NCBI GenBank assembly: GCA_036625675.1
Contig: JAZKTH010000023.1
Coordinates: forward strand, 1-20,791
Direction: 5' to 3'
DNA length: 20,791 nt
Origin: Halalkaliarchaeum sp036625675
GTDB taxonomy: Archaea > Halobacteriota > Halobacteria > Halobacteriales > Haloferacaceae
Below the pieces are notes generated by a model that was not told the origin of the DNA, made no database searches, and saw only the letters and a program-made list of their open reading frames with translations. Position 1 is the stretch's first letter. Each line of letters starts with the position of its first letter. Below are positions 13,697-20,791 of this stretch, one piece after another. The position numbers and the translations under genes were made by a program.

Positions 13697-15982
13697 ATGA
13701 ATCCGGAGCGAACCGAACGGATGACCGAGTGGGACGCGCGACCGTTCGACGGCGGCTACGACGGGTTGCGCTCGCTCGTGGACCGGAGCTTCTCGGGCGC
13801 GGTCACGAACGGGATCGCCTGGGCGGTGCTGGTCAACGGCCGGATCGTCGGCGTGTACGACGGCGCTCTCTCGGCCTTCGAGGGCGCCGACGGAACCGCT
13901 TACGAGGCGCCGGAACCCGCAGTGGCGCTGCTTTTCGCCATGCAGGAGAGCGCCGGGGAACCCCGGGCACAGTATTACACCGAGGAGACGCCGATCTCCA
14001 CCGTCGACGAGACGCTCTCGGAGGGGAAGTTCACCGGATACGTCGAACTCTCCGAGAACGTCCTCTCCGGGGACTACTACGTCGTTTACTCCGCCGGGAA
14101 GTCGACGGGGGTCGCCTTCGTCGGCAACAGCGACACGCTCCACACCGGCGAAGAGGCGTTCGAACGCGCCGCCGACGAGGTCGGGATCTACGAGGTGTAC
14201 GACGCGGATCTGGACATCGTCGAACTCCCGGAACCGGCCGACCAGTCTGCCGGCGTGGAGCGGTCCGCCGACGTGGAGCAGCCCACTGGCGCGGAGCACT
14301 CCGGTGATTCTGCCGGGGCGGACGTCGCGGGATCGGACGAAGGAAACCGACCGGCCGCGTCCGATGCGACCGGGGAGACGGAATCGTCCGAGACGGACGC
14401 CACGGAGGCGGAAGCGGACGGTTCCGCCTCATCCGAACCCGATGCGCGGGATCCCGAGCCGTCGGAGCCGGAAGCGGCGGAATCAGCGTCGTCCGAACCG
14501 CGAGTGGAGGAACCCTCTTCGGAGACCGACGAAGTCGTCACGGAGGCCGACCCCGCCGCCGGTTCCGCTGGTCAAGACTCGAACGCGGAGGCGGATTCGT
14601 CCCCCTCGCCGGGGTCGAAACGCCGAGACCACAGGGGGTCCGAGAGGGCGGATCCCGCGGACGGTACCGGTTCGAGCGGCCGGGAGGGGGGTTCCGATAC
14701 GGACGGGACCGATCCCGAGAACGTCTTTTCCGAGGAGGCAGCCTGGCGACAGGCACAGACCATTCCCGCGCTCGACCCGGACGAGACCGAGCGCCGTCCG
14801 GACCGCCGGTCGCCGAGGGGAACTGACCCGGGGGACCGAGCCCGGCGCAGCGCCACACAGCGACGACCCAGGGACGCGGACGGGACGCGATCCTCCGGCG
14901 AGTCGGGGCGGGATCGGCGGCCGGGCGGGTCGGACGGATCGGCCGGCTCTACCGGCCAGTCCGCCGAATCTACCGGGGATCGCGGCGCCGCTCCGGACGC
15001 CTCGAGTGAGGTCCCCGACGGGCGGATCGACGAGTTGAACGACCGGATCGAGGAGCTCGAGGCGGCGCTCGCGGAGGAACGGGATCGGAAGGAGGCGCTG
15101 GAGGAACGGCGCGAGGAACTCGTCGACGAGCGCGACCAGTACGAAATGAGAGCCTCCCGGCTCGAATCCCGGGTGGCGGAACTGGAGTCGGAGATCGAGC
15201 GACTCCGCGATCGACTGTCCGAGGCCGGTGACGCGGCCTCCGGGGCCGAACGGACCATGCAGCCCGAGGTCGCGATCGCGGGGACGAACCTGTTCGTTCG
15301 GTACGATTCCAAGGGCTCCCCGACCCTCGAGGCGGTTCACTCTGGTGAGGCGACGCGCGAGGAACTGTCCTCGAACCTCCAGCTTGAACACCACACCAGC
15401 TTCGAGGACGAGGGTGCCGTGGTCGATGGACGACCGTTCCGCGAGTTCCTCCACGGGACCGTCGAGTACCGGTTCACCCGTTGGGTCGTCGAGGAACTCC
15501 CGTTCGAAATCCGGGAGACGGGGAACGTGAACCGATTGCGCGACCTCTACGACGCGATCCCGGACGTCGATCGCGTGGAGCTGGACGGGACGATCGCCGT
15601 CTCCAGCACGTCCGCCGAGGGCGAACGGGAAAACGAGTCGTTCACCTTCGACGTCGTGTTCCGCGATCGGATGGGTGACCCGCTGTTCGTCGCCAACCTC
15701 AACGACTCGCGGGACCCGACGACGGAGTCGATGGTGGAGACGCTGGTGTCGAACGCCGGCACGGTCGCCGAGAAGTACGACGACTTCGCGGCCGCGCTTT
15801 CAGTCACCGCGAGCTTCTTCGATCCGGGGGCGCTCGACGCCACGGCGGACGCCACGGGGGGCGGCCTGCTCAGCAGGAGCAAGCGCGCGAGCTTCGTCAA
15901 GCTCTCGCGGAAGCGCGGGTTCCACCTGTGCCTGATCGAGACGCGCGAGGGCGGCTTCCACCTGAACGTTCCGGAGCTGTGA
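13697..15982 (+). CDS. Large modular haloarchaeal protein: N-domain, acidic linker, coiled coil, C-domain (DUF7527-like)
   Basis: This 761-residue protein has four visible parts. Residues 1-175 are a globular domain (GIAWAVLVNGRIVGVYDG, STVDETLSEGKFTGYVELSENVLSGDYYVVYSAGKSTGVAFVG). Residues 176-440 are a disordered Ser/Glu/Asp/Ala/Gly-rich stretch, including a threefold hexapeptide repeat. Residues 441-511 are a strong heptad coiled coil (RIDELNDRIEELEAALAEERD onward). Residues 520-761 are a second globular domain ending in FHLCLIETREGGFHLNVPEL. There is no signal peptide or membrane segment. The layout recalls haloarchaeal proteins annotated as DUF7527 or vaguely as transcriptional regulators, but I cannot confirm this. 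ATG 13697 fits a TATA-like box 26 bases upstream; ATG 13721 is an alternative. The coiled coil predicts oligomers. The function is unknown. Confidence 0.82.
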   Translation: MNPERTERMTEWDARPFDGGYDGLRSLVDRSFSGAVTNGIAWAVLVNGRIVGVYDGALSAFEGADGTAYEAPEPAVALLFAMQESAGEPRAQYYTEETPISTVDETLSEGKFTGYVELSENVLSGDYYVVYSAGKSTGVAFVGNSDTLHTGEEAFERAADEVGIYEVYDADLDIVELPEPADQSAGVERSADVEQPTGAEHSGDSAGADVAGSDEGNRPAASDATGETESSETDATEAEADGSASSEPDARDPEPSEPEAAESASSEPRVEEPSSETDEVVTEADPAAGSAGQDSNAEADSSPSPGSKRRDHRGSERADPADGTGSSGREGGSDTDGTDPENVFSEEAAWRQAQTIPALDPDETERRPDRRSPRGTDPGDRARRSATQRRPRDADGTRSSGESGRDRRPGGSDGSAGSTGQSAESTGDRGAAPDASSEVPDGRIDELNDRIEELEAALAEERDRKEALEERREELVDERDQYEMRASRLESRVAELESEIERLRDRLSEAGDAASGAERTMQPEVAIAGTNLFVRYDSKGSPTLEAVHSGEATREELSSNLQLEHHTSFEDEGAVVDGRPFREFLHGTVEYRFTRWVVEELPFEIRETGNVNRLRDLYDAIPDVDRVELDGTIAVSSTSAEGERENESFTFDVVFRDRMGDPLFVANLNDSRDPTTESMVETLVSNAGTVAEKYDDFAAALSVTASFFDPGALDATADATGGGLLSRSKRASFVKLSRKRGFHLCLIETREGGFHLNVPEL
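14249..14302 (+). repeat. 18-bp tandem repeat, 3 degenerate copies, within the 761-residue gene
   Basis: Three in-frame 18-base units (14249-14266, 14267-14284, 14285-14302) encode the hexapeptides AGVERS, ADVEQP and TGAEHS at the start of the acidic linker. This shows that the linker grew at least partly by local duplication. Confidence 0.7.
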
Positions 15983-16052
15983 GCAGTCGGTGCCGTCCGC
16001 CTCGCGCCCGAGTTCTCGGGGACAGAACGGTTCCGCCCGAACGGAGAGCCAG

Positions 16053-17147
16053 TCAGTAACCCCGGTTGATGAGGTAGTCGGCGAGTTCTTCTAGGAGCCC
16101 CCGCGCTTCGTTGTCCGGGAGGACCGAGAGGTGATCCTTGCTCCGCGCGGTGAGTTCCACGGCCCTCTCCCGTGCCCAGTCGATGCTCCCGGCCTCCTCC
16201 AGCGTTTCGACGGCTTGCTCGATCTCGACGTCAGTCACGGCCTCGACGTCGTCGGTCTCGACGAGGTCGTCGACTGCCACGCCCTGCTGGCGGGCGTGTA
16301 GCGTGATCAGTGTCTCCTTGTTCTCGACGAGATCGGAGCCGCGCTGCTTGCCGAGCTTCTCGCTCGGCACCGTGAGATCGAGCACGTCGTCCTGTATCTG
16401 GAACGCGCGCCCGGAGTCGATCCCGTACTGGTATAGCGCGTCCGACACCTCCTCGTCGGTGCCGAAAAGTACTGCCGGCGTCGCGGCCGCGGCGCCGTAG
16501 AGGACGGCGGTCTTGAGCTCCACCATCTCGAGGTACTCGTCCGGGAGGATGTCGTCGCGCGACTCGAACGCGACGTCCATCGCCTGCCCCTCGCAGATTT
16601 TCGTGCAGGTCGTCGCGAGGAGACGCGTCGTGTCGAGCCCGTTCGAGGGCACCGCTCCCGTATCGGTCAGTAGTTCGAACGCCTTGGAGTAGAGCGTGTC
16701 TCCCGCGAGGATCGCCGTCGAGGTGTCGTATTGTTTGTGTACCGCCGGAACACCCCGCCTCAGGTCGTCATCGTCCATGATGTCGTCGTGGATCAGGGTG
16801 AACGACTGGACCACCTCGATCGCGACGGCGGCGCGCAGGAGGTCCACCCGGTCGATCGCGTCCGCTGCATCCGGCACCGCGACCGGATTCCGCCCCGCGT
16901 CCCCGGACGCCGGCGTCGGAAACGAGCGGTACTCCCGGGAGGACGGTTCCACGTCCGAAAGCGACTCGCCGGCCAGCAGGGTCACCGTCGGTCGGAGCCG
17001 CTTGCCGCCGGCTTCGAGGATGTACCGCGACGCCTCGTAGAGCCGTTCGGGACGCTCGATCGGTATCTCCTCGTCGACGGCCTCGTTAACCAGTTTGCGC
17101 CGCTTCGCGACCGCTTCCAGGACGCGTTCCTCGGCGGTTTGTGTCAT
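16053..17147 (-). CDS. idsA: Trans-isoprenyl diphosphate synthase (geranylgeranyl/farnesylgeranyl type)
   Basis: This 364-residue enzyme condenses isopentenyl diphosphate with allylic diphosphates to make the chains of archaeal ether lipids. The first aspartate-rich motif is DDIMDDD (121-127), the second DDVLD (253-257). GGKRLRP (47-53), KTAVL (212-216) and GDTLYSKAF (149-157) are further substrate-binding signatures. Phe116 is five residues before the first Asp, a position that helps set chain length; together with the absence of a second aromatic residue at -4 this fits a C20-type enzyme. A 30-residue loop (67-100) enlarges the segment before motif one. ATG 17147 overlaps the RNase J stop by four bases, so both are expressed from one message. 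It converges on the 761-residue gene, 70 bases away. Confidence 0.93.
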   Translation of the reverse strand: MTQTAEERVLEAVAKRRKLVNEAVDEEIPIERPERLYEASRYILEAGGKRLRPTVTLLAGESLSDVEPSSREYRSFPTPASGDAGRNPVAVPDAADAIDRVDLLRAAVAIEVVQSFTLIHDDIMDDDDLRRGVPAVHKQYDTSTAILAGDTLYSKAFELLTDTGAVPSNGLDTTRLLATTCTKICEGQAMDVAFESRDDILPDEYLEMVELKTAVLYGAAAATPAVLFGTDEEVSDALYQYGIDSGRAFQIQDDVLDLTVPSEKLGKQRGSDLVENKETLITLHARQQGVAVDDLVETDDVEAVTDVEIEQAVETLEEAGSIDWARERAVELTARSKDHLSVLPDNEARGLLEELADYLINRGY

Positions 17148-18490
17148 TCCACGAGCGTGATCATGTTCCCGTTTCTGGTTATGTGCAGGTCACGGCCGAC
17201 CGCGTACCCCTGTGACTCGGCCAGGTCCACGTAGGGGGCGAACCCCTGGAGGTCCTGGTGGCCGGGGATGACGTGCTGGGGCTGCAGGGCCTGCAGCATC
17301 TGGTAGTGTCCCTCCTCCCTGAGGTGGCCGGACACGTGGATCTCGTCGTAGATCCGGGCGCCCTGCATCTTCAGCAGGCGTTCGGCCTGGTACCGCTGTC
17401 CCTCGTTCGTCGGTTCGGGGATCACACGCGCGGAGAAAATAACCTTATCGCCGTCGTCGAGCTCGTACGGCGTCTCGCCGCGGGCCATCCGGGTGAGCAT
17501 CGCGCGCGGTTCGCCCTGGTGGCCGGTCACCACGGGGAGGTACTTCTCCTTGCCCTCCTTCATGATCCGCTTGAACGTCCGGTCGACGCTCTTGCGGTGG
17601 CCGTACATGCCGAGGTCGCCGGGGAACTCGACGAAGTCGAGCCGCTCCGCGGTTCCAGAGTACTTCTCCATCGACCGGCCGAGCAACACCGGCTTTCGGC
17701 CGATCTCTTCGGCGAACTCGACCAGCGATTTCACCCGGGCGATGTGGCTCGAGAACGTCGTCGCCACGATCCCGCCGTCGTAGTCCTCGATCGATCGGAG
17801 GGCGTCCCTGAGGTGCGTTCGCGCCACGCTTTCGCTCGGCGTGCGTCCCTTGTGCCCGGCGTTGGTGCAGTCCTCGAAGTAGCAGAGGACGCCGTTGTCC
17901 TCGCGGCCGATCTCGCGGAACCGCTCCATGTCGATCGGATCGCCGATCACCGGCGTGGGATCGATCCGCTTGTCGAGCCCGTAGACGATCGACCCCTCGG
18001 GGGTGTGAAGCACCGGGTTGATCGCGTCGATCACCGAGTGGGTGACGTTGACGAACTCGAGTTCGCAGTCCGAACCGATCGACATCGTTCCCCCGGCTTC
18101 CATCTTCACCAGGTCGTTGTCGACCGTGAACTTGTTCTCTCCCTTGACCTGCTGTTTCACCAGCTCGATCGTGTACGGGGTCGCCACCACCGGCGCGTTG
18201 TACCGGTGGGCGAGCTTCGAGATGGCGCCGATGTGGTCGAGGTGGCCGTGCGTCGGCACGATCGCCTGCACGTCCCCTTCGAGGTCGGACATCACCCGGT
18301 CGTCCGGGATCGCGCCCATGTCGATCAGATCGAGACTGTGCATCTGCTCCGTCTCCACGTTGTCGTGGATCAGAACCTGCGAGAGGTTCAGGCCCATGTC
18401 GAAGATGACGACGTCTTCGCCCGCACGGACCGCCGTCATCTGGCGCCCGACCTCTTCGTATCCGCCTATCGTTGCGATTTCGATTTCCAT
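17144..18490 (-). CDS. rnj: Ribonuclease J (beta-CASP metallo-beta-lactamase fold)
   Basis: This 448-residue enzyme is an archaeal RNase J, a 5'-to-3' exonuclease (and sometimes endonuclease) of mRNA decay and rRNA maturation. The zinc-binding motif HGHLDH is at 81-86. Later conserved elements include THSVIDAINPVLHTPEGSIVYGLD, ATTFSSHIARVKS, the beta-CASP region with VTGHQGEPRAML, and HVSGHLREEGHYQML followed by VIPGHQDLQGFAPY. It lacks the long C-terminal domain of bacterial RNase J, as usual in archaea. ATG 18490 has an unusually good Shine-Dalgarno sequence, GGAGG (18500-18496), five bases upstream. A GTG at 18625 would lie upstream of the predicted transcription start, so the longer form is rejected. 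It overlaps idsA by four bases. Confidence 0.95.
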   Translation of the reverse strand: MEIEIATIGGYEEVGRQMTAVRAGEDVVIFDMGLNLSQVLIHDNVETEQMHSLDLIDMGAIPDDRVMSDLEGDVQAIVPTHGHLDHIGAISKLAHRYNAPVVATPYTIELVKQQVKGENKFTVDNDLVKMEAGGTMSIGSDCELEFVNVTHSVIDAINPVLHTPEGSIVYGLDKRIDPTPVIGDPIDMERFREIGREDNGVLCYFEDCTNAGHKGRTPSESVARTHLRDALRSIEDYDGGIVATTFSSHIARVKSLVEFAEEIGRKPVLLGRSMEKYSGTAERLDFVEFPGDLGMYGHRKSVDRTFKRIMKEGKEKYLPVVTGHQGEPRAMLTRMARGETPYELDDGDKVIFSARVIPEPTNEGQRYQAERLLKMQGARIYDEIHVSGHLREEGHYQMLQALQPQHVIPGHQDLQGFAPYVDLAESQGYAVGRDLHITRNGNMITLVE

Positions 18491-18643
18491 AGTTTCCTCC
18501 GATATCGTACCCGCTGTGGGGGGCAACGGCCCCGGCGCGTTCCAACACGTCGGTCGCTGGTCCCCGCTCTGGCTCGTCTCCGTCGACGGCCAGTGTCCCG
18601 CGGGAGTCGGTATCGAGACCAACACGCGCGGATGATAAAAAGG
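18491..18643 (-). promoter_or_regulatory. RNase J promoter and long leader with Shine-Dalgarno site
   Basis: CCTTTTTATC on the minus strand (18643-18634) is a strong TATA box, predicting a start near 18612 and a leader of about 120 bases. Most haloarchaeal messages have little or no leader. A GC hairpin, GGGGC-loop-GCCCC (18533-18520 on the minus strand), lies just upstream of the GGAGG site (18500-18496). The remaining DNA to the gpmI stop (18644-18727) shows nothing I can name. Confidence 0.5.
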
Positions 18644-18727
18644 CGTGGATTCACAGTTCGCTTGATACGACCGCCCGGAATCCGACTGACGCGGGGAACG
18701 GGAGCCCGCCTGGCGCGAGGACGGCGG

Positions 18728-20314
18728 TCACTCCAGCAGCGTTTCGCCCGTCATCGCGTCCGGGCGATCCAGCCCCGCAAGCTCCAGAACCGTGGGGGCG
18801 ACGTCGCAAAGCGAGCCACCTTCCCGGACGCGGTGGCCTCCCGACCTGTCCACGCCCTCTCCCCTATCCCGTTTCGTCGACTCCTCGTCGCTCGCAGTCG
18901 GGGCCAGGTAGACGAACGGGACCGGATTCCGGGTGTGTGCGGTGTGCGGCTCGTCGGGCGTTCCCATGTCGTCTGCGTTGCCGTGGTCGGCGGTGACGAG
19001 TGCGTGCCCGCCTGCGGCCTCGACTGCCTCGAGCAGCCGCCCGAGTTCGCGGTCGACGGCCTCGACGGCCTCGACGGCCGCCTCGAAGACGCCGGTGTGT
19101 CCGACCATGTCCGGGTTCGCGTAGTTGAACACCATCAGGTCGGGGTCGTCGGTCTCGATCACCTCGATCGCCTCGTCGGTCACCTCGGGAGCGGACATCT
19201 CTGGCTGCCTATCGTAGGTCGACACGTCCGGACTCTCGATTATCCGCCGTATTTCTCCCTCGAACTCCACCTCTCGACCGCCGTTGAGGAAGTAGGTCAC
19301 GTGGGCGTACTTCTCGGACTCGGCGATCCGTAGCTGCGTCCGGCCCGCGTTTGCGAACACTTCCCCGAGCGTCTCCGTCGGGTCCCTGGGGGGGAAGGCG
19401 ACCGGGAAGTCGAAAGTCCGGTCGTACTCGGTCATCGTCACCAGTTGCACGTCCGGCGGATCGGTTTCGAACGGCCAGACCGGATCGGTGTTCGAGAGCA
19501 TCCGGACGAGCTGGCGCGCACGATCCCCGCGGAAGTTGGCGAACAGGACCGCGTCCCCGTCCGAAAGCGCGGGGTTCCGCTCCTCGGTCGGCCAGTCGCC
19601 GTCGCCGCGAACGATCGTCGGTTCGACGAACTCGTCGGTTTCGCCCCGCCGGTAGGAGGCCTCCACCGCCTCGACGGCAGAGGGGGCCTCGTGTTCCGCC
19701 TCCCGATGGACGATGGCGTCGTACGCCCGTTTCGTTCGATTCCAGTTTCGATCCCGATCCATCGCGTAGTAGCGCCCCGACACGGTGGCGACGTGGCCGG
19801 TCCCGGCGCTCTCGACGGTCGACTCCAGTCGGGACAGATACTCGACTCCGCCGTGGGGATCGGTGTCGCGACCGTCGGTAAACGCGTGGGTTACGGCGGG
19901 GACGTCGGCGTCGGCGCACAGCTCGACGAGTGCCTCCAGATGCCGGAGGTCCGAGTGAACGCCCCCGTCTGAAACGAGGCCGAGCAGGTGGACCCGTCCG
20001 TCGTTCCCGTCGGCGTGTGACAGCGCCGACTGGATCGCCCCGTTCCCGGCGAAGCTCCCCCCGTCGATAGCGTCGTTGATTCTCGTGTACGCCTGCTTCA
20101 CTACCCGCCCCGCGCCGAGGTTGAGGTGACCGACCTCGCTGTTGCCCATCTGGCCCTCGGGGAGCCCGACGCGGCGCCCCGACACGTCGAGCGTCCCGTA
20201 CGCGCCGGCCCCCGCACACGCGTCGAAGTTCGGCGTCTCGGCTGCCCGAACCGCGTCGAGCCGGTCGTGGTCGGCCAGCCCCCAGCCGTCGAGAACGACG
20301 AGCGCAACGTCCAT
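18728..20314 (-). CDS. gpmI: 2,3-bisphosphoglycerate-independent phosphoglycerate mutase
   Basis: This 528-residue glycolytic/gluconeogenic enzyme interconverts 3- and 2-phosphoglycerate using two Mn ions and a phosphoserine intermediate. Visible residues are Asp9 in VVLDGWG, catalytic Ser59 in MGNSEVGH, His120 in SDGGVH, DGRDT (147-151), RYYAMDRD (181-188), FRGDRARQ (261-268), NPDMVGH with Asp402 and His406, and ADHGN with Asp443 and His444. It is the bacterial-type long iPGM found in halophiles rather than the short archaeal type. An acidic insertion of about 25 residues (473-497) precedes the conserved REGGSL. ATG 20314 starts exactly at the first strand. It is transcribed away from the HerA-like gene and toward RNase J, 237 bases apart. 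Confidence 0.96.
   Translation of the reverse strand: MDVALVVLDGWGLADHDRLDAVRAAETPNFDACAGAGAYGTLDVSGRRVGLPEGQMGNSEVGHLNLGAGRVVKQAYTRINDAIDGGSFAGNGAIQSALSHADGNDGRVHLLGLVSDGGVHSDLRHLEALVELCADADVPAVTHAFTDGRDTDPHGGVEYLSRLESTVESAGTGHVATVSGRYYAMDRDRNWNRTKRAYDAIVHREAEHEAPSAVEAVEASYRRGETDEFVEPTIVRGDGDWPTEERNPALSDGDAVLFANFRGDRARQLVRMLSNTDPVWPFETDPPDVQLVTMTEYDRTFDFPVAFPPRDPTETLGEVFANAGRTQLRIAESEKYAHVTYFLNGGREVEFEGEIRRIIESPDVSTYDRQPEMSAPEVTDEAIEVIETDDPDLMVFNYANPDMVGHTGVFEAAVEAVEAVDRELGRLLEAVEAAGGHALVTADHGNADDMGTPDEPHTAHTRNPVPFVYLAPTASDEESTKRDRGEGVDRSGGHRVREGGSLCDVAPTVLELAGLDRPDAMTGETLLE
19053..19079 (-). repeat. 9-bp perfect tandem repeat, 3 copies, within gpmI
   Basis: TCGACGGCC repeats exactly at 19053-19061, 19062-19070 and 19071-19079. 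It stays in frame and encodes part of the helix AAVEAVEAVDRE (about residues 412-423). Confidence 0.85.
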
Positions 20315-20385
20315 GTCTTCCGTCAGGGAGACCGGGCCTAAGTAGCGTTCGTTTGCCGAAGGGGCCGGGCCGAATCACGGATCCG

Positions 20386-20396
20386 ACATTATAAGT
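20386..20396 (+). promoter_or_regulatory. TATA box for the HerA-like gene
   Basis: ACATTATAAGT is centred about 28 bases before ATG 20420, giving a leaderless transcript. It is the clearest plus-strand box in the divergent gap after gpmI. Confidence 0.65.
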
Positions 20397-20419
20397 CGAC
20401 GGCTCCCCGGCCCAGTAGC

Positions 20420-20791
20420 ATGGGCCTGGAGGACTTCAGCGATTTCTCGGCGGACGACGACGGAGGGGATGCGGACGCGTCGGGGGCGAACGCTGCGAAC
20501 GCGGACGTCTCCGGGGCTGACGCTCCGGACGCGGCGGGCTCGGACCGGATCGACGGCGGTGACGGCGGCGACGGACCTGCTGGATCGAGCAGCTTTCGAC
20601 GGTACGCGATGGAGCCCGTCGGCGACGACGCCGGGCTGGGAACCATCTCCGTCTCTCTGGGGTTGCGCGTCGCCGAGGAGGGCGAGGACACCGAACTCCG
20701 GGCGTTCATCACGACCGGCAACCGGGAGTCGGTCCGGATCGGAACCTACCTCCTCGTTCCGTATCCGGATCGGGAGCGCCTGTTCTGCCGA
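20420..20791 (+). CDS. N-terminal part of a HerA-like ATP-binding protein (cut by the window end)
   Basis: The frame from ATG 20420 is open to the last base, giving 124 residues. Residues 1-55 are an acidic, Ala/Asp/Gly-rich low-complexity head. From about residue 58 (SSFRRYAMEPVGDDAGLGTISVSLGL) to the edge (RIGTYLLVPYPDRERLFCR) it resembles the HAS-barrel-type N-terminal domain of haloarchaeal HerA/DUF87 ATP-binding proteins, which are hexameric DNA translocases that work with NurA nuclease. The ATPase motifs would lie beyond the edge, so the assignment rests on the N-terminal similarity I recall. A good TATA box precedes the ATG. It is divergent from gpmI. Confidence 0.6.
   Translation, partial: MGLEDFSDFSADDDGGDADASGANAANADVSGADAPDAAGSDRIDGGDGGDGPAGSSSFRRYAMEPVGDDAGLGTISVSLGLRVAEEGEDTELRAFITTGNRESVRIGTYLLVPYPDRERLFCR

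Noticed and set aside
13598..14299. 508-residue form of the TyrA-like gene reaching 14299
   Set aside because: The extension is antisense to the 761-residue gene; the Rossmann motif starts at ATG 13585.
18491..18625. N-terminal extension of RNase J to GTG 18625
   Set aside because: It would begin upstream of the predicted transcription start, while ATG 18490 has a Shine-Dalgarno site and matches family length.
1..20791. Prophage, insertion sequence, CRISPR or toxin-antitoxin system
   Set aside because: No transposase, integrase, phage structural gene, spaced direct-repeat array or toxin-like pair was found; the content is mainly housekeeping.

Overview
The window is a dense stretch of a haloarchaeal (Halobacteria) chromosome. 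It is GC-rich, its proteins are strongly acidic, and TATA-like boxes sit about 26 bases before start codons with little or no leader. Several genes are diagnostic: a Cdc48-type double AAA+ ATPase, archaeal YchF GTPase, aEF-1 beta, an HVO_2753-type zinc-finger micro-protein, archaeal RNase J, and a prenyl diphosphate synthase for archaeal lipids. I see no rRNA, tRNA, CRISPR array, transposase or integrase. No gene-free gap exceeds 300 bases.

Layout, left to right. Positions 1-243 hold a short tandem repeat, promoter-like AT-rich DNA and perhaps the first codons of a gene leaving the left edge. A DUF7504-like protein with a winged helix (+) follows. It is separated from the CinA-type amidohydrolase (-) by an 80-bp near-perfect palindrome. 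Divergent from cinA is an in-frame fusion of a ubiquitin-like MoaD/SAMP domain, with diglycine, to a DJ-1/PfpI domain. Next come Mn/Fe superoxide dismutase with an elaborate promoter region, then a compact (+) cassette: DUF5827-like protein, deviant P-loop ATPase, DUF5800-like small protein and YchF GTPase, the last three joined by ATGA overlaps.

YchF converges with the Cdc48-type ATPase (-), which lies downstream of a two-domain winged-helix regulator (-). Divergent from the regulator are the zinc-finger micro-protein and aEF-1 beta, then an MFS transporter (+). Converging on the transporter is a TyrA-like dehydrogenase plus Rsm22-family protein pair (-, one base apart). Divergent from that pair is a large modular 761-residue protein (+). 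The right part holds gpmI, then RNase J overlapping idsA (all -). The window ends in a HerA-like ATP-binding protein (+) that runs off the right edge.

Functionally the region is mostly core housekeeping: translation (aEF-1 beta, YchF, Rsm22), RNA processing (RNase J), lipid precursor synthesis (IdsA), glycolysis (GpmI), aromatic amino acid synthesis (TyrA), protein remodelling (Cdc48) and oxidative defence (SOD). The least explained items are the SAMP-DJ-1 fusion, the 80-bp palindrome, the cysteine-free Rsm22 coupled to TyrA, the 761-residue coiled-coil protein, and the Shine-Dalgarno-led, long-leader RNase J gene.
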